NCBI GenBank assembly: GCA_016169945.1
Contig: JADLSH010000085.1
Span: forward strand, 1,054,001 to 1,118,000
Origin: Trachythela sp. YZ-2020
Taxonomy: Eukaryota; Cnidaria; Anthozoa; Malacalcyonacea; Clavulariidae
Length of the DNA stretch: 64,000 nt
Direction: 5' to 3'
Shown piece after piece: positions 55,627 through 64,000 of this stretch. Below the pieces are notes generated by a model. The model was not told the DNA's origin. It made no database searches and saw nothing but the letters and a program-made list of their open reading frames with translations. Within the stretch, counting starts at the first letter, position 1. Each line of letters begins with the position of its first letter. Position numbers and translations under genes: made by a program.

Positions 55627-56391
55627 GATAATTATCAAGATAATTTTCAACTAGCAATGTCTACTATTCTTGCACACCCAGTATTTGACCCTTCCCAACT
55701 CACACAAGTTCCTCTTTATGAAGTGGAAAACAACCAGGTTGCTGCCACATTTATCCACCTGGATGGTATTAAATTGCTCAACTTTTCCAGAGGGAACGTT
55801 GATCCCAGAAATTTAGATCAATTAGCTTATCAGTTTTCCTTGGACAAACCATCCATTGACACCTACGCTATTAGGCTTTTCAAGTTGCATGCACTTGATA
55901 CAAACAATGACGAACATCGGCCAAATGAAAATAACAGGGAGAATGATCAGGAAATAGCACCCAATACTGTTCAACAAAAAAAACCCATTGACCATATTGA
56001 TGACACCACTGAGCATTGTTTGCCATTTAAAGTTTTGGGAAGTGCACATCATCGGAAAATGCAAGATTCCTTGGAGCTTGGTTTGTTGGCAATGAATGAA
56101 GGGAAACAGGTTCAAGTCCATTTACAGCCTGAACCAACCAATGACTATGACAGCAATGCTATTTTAGTCGAGATAAATTATGGTGGAGGATTCAAACCTG
56201 TGGGCTACATTGCACGAGAGTTAACCAGGTTATTAAATCCATTGTTGGGCAACCAGATAGTTTCGGTAGGCATTAAGCACATCAAATTTAGAACTACTTT
56301 CCAGAATATTGGTTACTACATAACAATTATAATTACAAAGAAGGGGCCTTGGGACAACAGCATTGTTAAAAAGAGCAAAAGTGTAAAGTGA
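55588..56391 (+). CDS. HIRAN-only derivative, copy U2
   Basis: An ATG at 55588, in the antisense of the adjacent minus-strand gene, reads MVDGKILFNVRDM straight into DNYQDNFQLAMSTILAHPVF and the whole HIRAN part: VLGSAHHRKMQDSLELG, EGKQVQVHLQPEPTNDYDSN, VGYIARELTRLLNPLLG, then a basic tail KKSKSVK. So the breakpoint created an open 267-codon frame with no nuclease. HIRAN modules recognise 3' DNA ends in SNF2-type repair factors. It may be expressed from whatever promoter the new junction offers; otherwise the next ATG (55657) gives the core domain. Confidence 0.65.
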   Translation: MVDGKILFNVRDMDNYQDNFQLAMSTILAHPVFDPSQLTQVPLYEVENNQVAATFIHLDGIKLLNFSRGNVDPRNLDQLAYQFSLDKPSIDTYAIRLFKLHALDTNNDEHRPNENNRENDQEIAPNTVQQKKPIDHIDDTTEHCLPFKVLGSAHHRKMQDSLELGLLAMNEGKQVQVHLQPEPTNDYDSNAILVEINYGGGFKPVGYIARELTRLLNPLLGNQIVSVGIKHIKFRTTFQNIGYYITIIITKKGPWDNSIVKKSKSVK

Positions 56392-57445
56392 CTGTAATAG
56401 GTGGGTAACTGACTAAGCTGTGTACAGGGTGATCAACTATAAAGTGCTGACAGCTACAGGAGCATGCAAGTGAGTTAATATTAAATCCTTCCAGTATATT
56501 TTCATGTAGATACATTGTCAATGGTATGTAAAATAAAATGATTTAACATTGTTAACTCCATCTACGGTAGCTGCCAGCATTATTTTGAATTTCAGAGTTC
56601 ATTATGTGATTATTCTATTTTTTTTAGAGTTCAATATGTGATTATTCTATTTTTTTCTAATAAAATATTGCTTTCCAAAATGTTCACAGAAACACTCACC
56701 CTCAACCCCCCCCCCCCCCCAGAGGTCATTTTATCCATTTACGATGCAAATTATCACAAACAAATTACTGTATATACATCCTAATAGGGTTGTTATATAA
56801 GGTGGAAGGCATTTCTGGGGTACTATGCTGGCCCAGTTTTGGCAAGATCCTGTCTTTGTCTATGGTAAGGAAATTTTTAAGGAATTTCAAAGGAAATTTT
56901 AGAATTTAGATGTTCAAAATAAAATTGAAACGAAAGAAACTGTATGTGTGTTGGCGTTGCAATAGACACCATAGGCATTTATTGAAGGATTGAGCTCTAA
57001 AGGCGAGGGGCGTTTATTATAAAGGCATTTGTAGGAATAGATTAATTAATGAAGATTAAAAAATGAAAAGTACTACCAGGAGTGGTTTGATAATACAACT
57101 GCAGATTGAACGAAATACTAAACTAAACTATCAACAGGATATACTGTACAGCCTGCACTACTGGCTTTCCTGATGATTTTGCTTATTAAAGCCTGCACAA
57201 GAAGAGAAATTATAGAAATAGGGATATTGGAAAGTAAGGTTAAATTATAAATTATTTAAAGGGTGGTCCATATGGTAGTCCATGGACTGGAGGTCACAAA
57301 ATGTACATACCCAAGCACCCTATATTATTTGCTCGCTATCAGTGGATGATCTTATTTATCAAGAGCAATTGTGAAACTTAGTGAGTAAATGCATACAAAA
57401 TAGACTGTTTCATTACATCATTCTGTCTGGATCTTTGACTTTGCA
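55627..57445 (+). repeat. Tandem array unit U2 (3' part only)
   Basis: Starts abruptly at GATAATTATCAAGATAATTT, inside the VP|DNYQDNF codons, and continues through the 3' module to GACTTTGCA. The 5' leader and nuclease are absent. Confidence 0.92.
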
Positions 57446-57752
57446 ACATGCGCAATAAGAAAAATGAAAACGAGGCTGTTATGGATCATTCAAGATTCAG
57501 CCGTAGTAGAGGAAGGAGCTAGATTGTACAAGCGAACAATTTATGCAAATTTACGAAGCAAGGACAAGTTGATTGTGGAGCGTCGTTTATATCTCTAAAT
57601 TCGGAGTATTCTCGTTCATGCGCGAAACATTTTAACACATTGACTTTAATAAGAATTTGAGACGTGTTTAGTAAGTCGATATATCGTTGTTGTTGATTGA
57701 TGTAGTCTAAATATTAAAAGCTTGGGTTACTCAACCGTGACTCTTAAATTTT

Positions 57753-60578
57753 ATGGGAATAAATGACCTGCTGCCTTTTGTCAGTGAATATGCCCGTAAA
57801 ATAAGCTTGAAAGATCTAAATGGTAAAGTTTGTGGAATTGATGTGTTTGGATGGCTGTATAAAGGAACTTATTCATGCGCATACGAACTTGAAACTGGAC
57901 AATCAACAACGAAGCATATAGAATATGTGGAACAACGTCTCGAGCAACTGAAAACGGTTCAAATCAAACCTGTGTTGGTGTTTGATGGAATAACGCCAGA
58001 CCTAAAGCTACCTGTTGTGACCAAGAGAAGAGAACGCAGATCAAAGAACCGTGATAATGCGTTGAAGATGTTGCAGGAAGGTAATGCCAGACAAGCTGCT
58101 GCCCTTATGAAAAGCGCGATATCCATTGACTACAAGATTTTTGTTGAACTTATCAAGGTGTGTGTTGAAAAAGGATACGATTATGTTGTTTCGCCATACG
58201 AGAGTGACGCTCAGCTGACATATTTTGCTGGGTATGTGACTTTCTCTCGAACAGGTTCCAACGTGTCAAACTGTCCAACGATTGCTTCTCTGAATGGGGA
58301 GCAGTCCCATCTGGTGTTCCCCAGGGTACGAAACTCGGGCCCTGGCTGTTCCTCTTGATGATAAATGATCTGAACCCACAGATGCACACTCTTGAAATAT
58401 GTGCATGACACCACTTTGGCTGAAGTTGTTCCAAAGAATGGTCAAAGTCACATGCAGAACACCGTAACCGAGGTTGAGAAATGGAGTAACTACAACAAGC
58501 TCCAGCTAAATGCTGACAAATGCAAAGAAATGGTCATCGACTTTACGAAAGTAAAGCATCAGTTTGATGCCATCACCGTGAACTCCCATGAACTCGAGCT
58601 AGTCAGCAGTGCCAAATTACTAGGTGTTACGATATCCAACTCCCTGCAATGGATAAACCACGTGAACGATGTCATAAAGAAAGCGAATAGACGTTTGTAT
58701 TTCTTGATTTTACTAAAGCGTGCAAACGTTCCTACTCGTGATATCATCAGCTTCTACTTCACTTGCATCAGACCTGTACTTGAGTATTTTGCTCCTGTAT
58801 TCCATCATGCTCTCCCAGGATATTTATGTAAAGATCTTGAACGCATTCAAAAGCGGGCGTTGTCTATTATATCTCCGGGACTATCATACACGGACAATCT
58901 TAATACACACAATATAAGTACTTTGAAAGACAGGCGCCAGAAACTTTGTCAAAAACTTTTCCAAACAGTTATATCTGATGCTGATCACAAGCTTCACCAT
59001 CTTCTACCACCAAAAAACACTTCTGTATATAACCTAAGAAGACAGCGTCATTTTGACTGTCCAACCACACGGACAAATCGGTTCAGAGACACTTATATTT
59101 TGTCAATGTCAAAGATCGAGTAGTTTAAATTATTGATACTAGCTAGTGAGGTTCTGATTTCACTTTCACTACCACTGCCGCTGCCTTACGCGCAGACCTA
59201 ATTTTTATAATATGTCTCTGTTTAGTTTGTGGTCACCTTATATTGTGGCAATGGTGGTAGTGAGGGTCTAACATGAATCCGTTTTGTAACTTTTTATGTA
59301 CTATGCCTAATAGATGTGGGTGTATGTGTTTGTGTGCGTATGTAAATGTGTGTGTTTGTCTATAAATTTAACATTGTATTTTACGCAATTCAGCCTTTGT
59401 AGGCTGCCATGTAAAATGTTATTAAACCAACTATCTATCTAACCAACTATCTATCTATCTATCTATCTTGAAGGTTGGACTCATTGATTACATTTTGACT
59501 GAGGACTCGGACCATCTCCTTTTTGGATGCAGAGAGTTTACGAAAGTGATATTTAAAGTTAATTTTGACACCATGGACGGTGAATTGATTGTTTTGAATG
59601 ACGTCTATGGTTCAACCGCTTCAGATAAGTTTTATTCGTTTACTGTCAATATGTTTAGATGTATGTGCATATTATCTGGTTGCGATTATTTGCCTTCGAT
59701 AATAGGTGTTGGGATTAAAAGAGCATATGCTGCTGTTAGGCAAAAGCCAGACCCCAATGATGCAATCGAGTTTTTGAAGGATTTAACATCACTTAACTGT
59801 TCCAGATAATTATCAAGATAATTTTCAACTAGCAATGTCTACTATTCTTGCACACCCAGTATTTGACCCTTCCCAACTCACACAAGTTCCTCTTTATGAA
59901 GTGGAAAACAACCAGGTTGCTGCCACATTTATCCACCTGGATGGTATTAAATTGCTCAACTTTTCCAGAGGGAACGTTGATCCCAGAAATTTAGATCAAT
60001 TAGCTTATCAGTTTTCCTTGGACAAACCATCCATTGACACCTACGCTATTAGGCTTTTCAAGTTGCATGCACTTGATACAAACAATGACGAACATCGGCC
60101 AAATGAAAATAACAGGGAGAATGATCAGGAAATAGCACCCAATACTGTTCAACAAAAAAAACCCATTGACCATATTGATGACACCACTGAGCATTGTTTG
60201 CCATTTAAAGTTTTGGGAAGTGCACATCATCGGAAAATGCAAGATTCCTTGGAGCTTGGTTTGTTGGCAATGAATGAAGGGAAACAGATTCAAGTCCATT
60301 TACAGCCTGAACCAACCAATGACTATGACAGCAATGCTATTTTAGTCGAGATAAATTATGGTGGAGGATTCAAACCTGTGGGCTACATTGCACGAGAGTT
60401 AACCAGGTTATTAAATCCATTGTTGGGCAACCAGATAGTTTCGGTAGGCATTAAGCACATCAAATTTAGAACTACTTTCCAGAATATTGGTTACTACATA
60501 ACAATTATAATTACAAAGAAGGGGCCTTGGGACAACAGCATTGTTAAAAAGAGCAAAGTGACTGTAATAGGTGGGTAA
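57753..60578 (+). CDS. EXO1-like nuclease fused to HIRAN domain, copy U3 (best preserved)
   Basis: 57753-58229 gives residues 1-159; 59471-59809 gives residues 160 onward with no frameshift (five T in CTCCTTTTTGG), including TEDSDHLLFGCREFTKV (D171, D173), CMCILSGCDYLPSIIGVGIK and RQKPDPNDAIEFLKDLTSL. 59799-60578 gives the EXO1-like VPDNYQDNF block plus HIRAN domain in the +1 frame. An eight-base deletion near the end replaces the usual tail by SKVTVIGG. The LINE at 58230-59470 separates codons 159 and 160 without loss of a codon. If the LINE is removed by splicing and the one-base offset at CTTAACTGTTCC is resolved, the protein would be a 5' nuclease with a DNA 3'-end-binding module. Status uncertain: gene or recent pseudogene. 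Confidence 0.75.
58230..59470 (+). mobile_element. 5'-truncated LINE in the U3 nuclease gene
   Basis: Same insertion point and same derived changes as in U1 (YVHD, CACAGATGC, CTCTTGAAA), so it descends from the same insertion; RT C-terminal frame 58392-59123 is open. Confidence 0.9.
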
Positions 60579-61926
60579 CTGACTAAGCTGTGTACAGGGT
60601 GATCAACCATAAAGTGCTGACAGCTACAGGAGCATGCAAGTGAGTTAATATTAAATCCTTCCAGTATATTTTCATGTAGATACATTGTCAATGGTATGTA
60701 AAATAAAATGATTTAACATTGTTAACTCCATCTACGGTAGCTGCCAGCATTATTTTGAATTTCAGAGTTCATGATGTGATTATTCTATTTTTTTTAGAGT
60801 TCAATATGTGATTATTCTATTTTTTTCTAATAAAATATTGCTTTCCAAAATGTTCACAGAAACACTCACCCTCAACCCCCCCCCCCCCCCCAGAGGTCAT
60901 TTTATCCATTTACGATGCAAATTATCACAAACAAATTACTGTATATACATCCTAATAGGGTTGTTATATAAGGTGGAAGGCATTTCTGGGGTACTATGCT
61001 GGCCCAGTTTTGGCAAGATCCTGTCTTTGTCTATGGTAAGGAAATTTTAAGGAATTTCAAAGGAAATTTTAGAATTTAGATGTTCAAAATAAAATTGAAA
61101 CGAAAGAAAATGTATGTGTGTTGGCGTTGCAATAGACACCATAGTCATTTATTGAAGGATTGAGCTCTAAAGGCGAGGGGCGTTTATTATAAAGGCATTT
61201 GTAGGAATAAATTAATTAATGAAGATTAAAAAATGAAAAGTACTACCAGGAGTGGTTTGATAATACAACTGCAGATTGAACGAAATACTAAACTAAACTA
61301 TCAACAGGATATACTGTACAGCCTGCACTACTGGCTTTCCTGATGATTTTGCTTATTAAAGCCTGCACAAGAAGAGAAATTATAGAAATAGGGATATTGG
61401 AAAGTAAGGTTAAATTATAAATTATTTAAAGGGTGGTCCATATGGTAGTCCATGGACTGGAGGTCAGCAAAATGTACATACCCAAGCACCCTATATTATT
61501 ATTTGCTCGCTATCAGTGGATGATCTTATTTATCAAGAGCAATTTTGAAACTTAGTGAGTAAATGCATACAAAATAGACTGTTTCATTACATCATTCTGT
61601 CTGGATCTTTGACTTTGCAACATGCGCAATAAGAAAAATGAAAACGAGGCTGTTATGGATCATTCAAGATTCAGCCGTAGTAGAGGAAGGAGCTAGATTG
61701 TACAAGCGAACAATTTATGCAAATTTACGAAGCAAGGACAAGTTGATTGTGGAGCGTCGTTTATATCTCTAAATTCGGAGTATTCTCGTTCATGCGCGAA
61801 ACATTTTAACACATTGACTTTAATAAGAATTTGAGACGTGTTTAGTAAGTCGATATATCGTTGTTGTTGATTGATGTAGTCTAAATATTAAAAGCTTGGG
61901 TTACTCAACCGTGACTCTTAAATTTT

Positions 61927-64000
61927 ATGGGAATAAATGACCTGCTGCCTTTTGTCAGTGAATATGCCCGTAAAATAAGCTTGAAAGATCTAAATGGTAA
62001 AGTTTGTGGAATTGATGTGTTTGGATGGCTGTATAAAGGAACTTATTCATGCGCATACGAACTTGAAACTGGACAATCAACAACGAAGCATATAGAATAT
62101 GTGGAACAACGTCTCGAGCAACTGAAAACGGTTCAAATCAAACCTGTGTTGGTGTTTGATGGAATAACGCCAGACCTAAAGCTACCTGTTGTGACCAAGA
62201 GAAGAGAACGCAGATCAAAGAACCGTGATAATGCGTTGAAGATGTTGCAGGAAGGTAATGCCAGACAAGCTGCTGCCCTTATGAAAAGCGCGATATCCAT
62301 TGACTACAAGATTTTTGTTGAACTTATCAAGGTGTGTGTTGAAAAAGGATACGATTATGTTGTTTCGCCATACGAGAGTGACGCTCAGCTGACATATTTT
62401 GCTGGGTATGTGACTTTCTCTCGAACAGGTTCCAACGTGTCAAACTGTCCAACGATTGCTTCTCTGAATGGGGAGCAGTCCCATCTGGTGTTCCCCAGGG
62501 TACGAAACTCGGGCCCTGGCTGTTCCTCTTGATGATAAATGATCTGAACCCACCTGATGCACACTCTTGGAAATATGTGGATGACACCACTTTGGCTGAA
62601 GTTGTTCCAAAGAATGGTCAAAGTCACATGCAGAACACCGTAACCGAGGTTGAGAAATGGAGTAACTACAACAAGCTCCAGCTAAATGCTGACAAATGCA
62701 AAGAAATGGTCATCGACTTTACGAAAGTAAAGCATCAGTTTGATGCCATCACCGTGAACTCCCAAGAACTCGAGCTAGTCAGCAGTGCCAAATTACTAGG
62801 TGTTACGATATCCAACTCCCTGCAATGGATAAACCACGTGAACGATGTCATAAAGAAAGCGAATAGACGTTTGTATTTCTTGATTTTACTAAAGCGTGCA
62901 AACGTTCCTACTCGTGATATCATCAGCTTCTACTTCACTTGCATCAGACCTGTACTTGAGTATTTTGCTCCTGTATTCCATCATGCTCTCCCAGGATATT
63001 TATGTAAAGATCTTGAACGCATTCAAAAGCGGGCGTTGTCTATTATATCTCCGGGACTATCATACACGGACAATCTTAATACACACAATATAAGTACTTT
63101 GAAAGACAGGCGCCAGAAACTTTGTCAAAAACTTTTCCAAACAGTTATATCTGATGCTGATCACAAGCTTCACCATCTTCTACCACCAAAAAACACTTCT
63201 GTATATAACCTAAGAAGACAGCGTCATTTTGACTGTCCAACCACACGGACAAATCGGTTCAGAGACACTTATATTTTGTCAATGTCAAAGATCGAGTAGT
63301 TTAAATTATTGATACTAGCTAGTGAGGTTCTGATTTCACTTTCACTACCACTGCCGCTGCCTTACGCGCAGACCTAATTTTTATAATATGTCTCTGTTTA
63401 GTTTGTGGTCACCTTATATTGTGGCAATGGTGGTAGTGAGGGTCTAACATGAATCCGTTTTGTAACTTTTTATGTACTATGCCTAATAGATGTGGGTGTA
63501 TGTGTTTGTGTGCGTATGTAAATGTGTGTGTTTGTCTATAAATTTAACATTGTATTTTACGCAATTCAGCCTTTGTAGGCTGCCATGTAAAATGTTATTA
63601 AACCAACTATCTATCTAACCAACTATCTATCTATCTATCTATCTTGAAGGTTGGACTCATTGATTACATTTTGACTGAGGACTCGGACCATCTCCTTTTG
63701 GATGCAGAGAGTTTACGAAAGTGATATTTAAAGTTAATTTTGACACCATGGACGGTGAATTGATTGTTTTGAATGACGTCTATGGTTCAACCGCTTCAGA
63801 TAAGTTTTATTCGTTTACTGTCAATATGTTTAGATGTATGTGCATATTATCTGGTTGCGATTATTTGCCTTCGATAATAGGTGTTGGGATTAAAAGAGCA
63901 TATGCTGCTGTTAGGCAAAAGCCAGACCCCAATGATGCAATCGAGTTTTTGAAGGATTTAACATCACTTAACTGTTCCAGATAATTATCAAGATAATTTT
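61927..64000 (+). pseudogene. EXO1-like nuclease fused to HIRAN domain, copy U4, partial
   Basis: Residues 1-159 at 61927-62403 are identical in translation to U1 and U3. The LINE follows (62404-63646). Residue 160 onward starts at 63647 but has the four-T deletion (CTCCTTTTGG) that frameshifts after TEDSDHLL; the frame is regained in the segment from 63721. The HIRAN start lies at 63974, and the rest is outside the window. Confidence 0.8.
62404..63646 (+). mobile_element. 5'-truncated LINE in U4 with intact YVDD
   Basis: The RT frame from MMINDLNPPDAHSWKYVDDT to the stop at 63299 is intact. The catalytic YVDD and the bases lost in U1 and U3 (CACCTGATGC, CTCTTGGAAA) are present, so this is the ancestral state. 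Tail (CTAT)n at about 63608-63645. Confidence 0.88.

Larger units (their letters stand above)
57446..61619 (+). repeat. Tandem array unit U3
   Basis: Complete 4174-bp unit, head-to-tail with U2 and U4. 3' module 60579-61619 without a gene. Confidence 0.94.
61620..64000 (+). repeat. Tandem array unit U4 (cut by the window end)
   Basis: Follows U3 head-to-tail and runs to the last base, in GATAATTTT of the HIRAN start. The array probably continues beyond the window. Confidence 0.93.

Overview
The window is eukaryotic, AT-rich and dominated by repeats. It has GT-AG introns, a near-intronless class A GPCR, L2/CR1-like LINEs, a DIRS remnant, an intron-bearing Mutator-like (MULE) transposase, hAT/PIF/Tc1-type MITEs, a tRNA-derived SINE and hammerhead ribozymes. 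Together with several protein families I remember as recurrent uncharacterised cnidarian predictions, this suggests a cnidarian, most likely an anthozoan. That is inference; no search was run.

Layout. (1) 1-2540 is the edge of a segmental duplication carrying the 3' two thirds of a rhodopsin-like GPCR. The second copy starts at 24.5 kb, contains the complete receptor (24194-25129), and is stretched to about 31.2 kb by later insertions. (2) 2.5-9.3 kb is repeat debris: MITEs, a ~390 bp direct repeat pair, a dispersed ~480 bp repeat and a LINE fragment with a (CTA)n tail. (3) 9.35-23.2 kb is a nest. A minus-strand LINE (ORF1 start at 21671, remainder at 10370-9350) was hit twice, 48 bp apart, by two members of one MULE family. 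Both have terminal GGYAATTGATAAAA, 10-11 bp minisatellite arrays at the ends, and perfect 10-bp target duplications. The larger element (10381-21621) encodes an 8-exon, 1142-codon transposase whose splice sites and phases are all coherent. It was itself hit by a hAT MITE (left terminal repeat) and by a 4.4 kb L2-like LINE (right terminal repeat). The smaller element (21679-23124) is a non-autonomous relative keeping a 250 bp transposase fragment, a SINE and a PIF-like MITE. (4) 25.7-29.7 kb, inserted in GPCR copy B, holds a 116-bp inverted repeat with a hammerhead ribozyme on each arm and a LINE pseudogene. (5) 31.2-35.7 kb has a 10-bp satellite and a decayed DIRS retrotransposon. (6) 35.9-45.5 kb has MITEs and shuffled, frameshifted pieces of a large Cys-rich protein family. 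(7) 46.08-64 kb is a tandem array (unit about 4.17 kb) of a gene that joins an EXO1-like XPG nuclease core to a C-terminal HIRAN domain.

The EXO1-HIRAN array has five copies: U0 (internal deletion), U1, U2 (3' part only), U3 and U4 (cut by the window end). U1, U3 and U4 carry the same 5'-truncated LINE inserted exactly between codons 159 and 160 of the nuclease. All copies that reach the junction share a one-base frame offset between nuclease and HIRAN parts. An unrelated minus-strand gene (54340-55626) lies between U1 and U2 and is cut at its 5' side by the U2 breakpoint. The best candidates for undescribed biology are the EXO1-HIRAN fusion array, the minisatellite-ended MULE family, and the paired hammerhead ribozymes.
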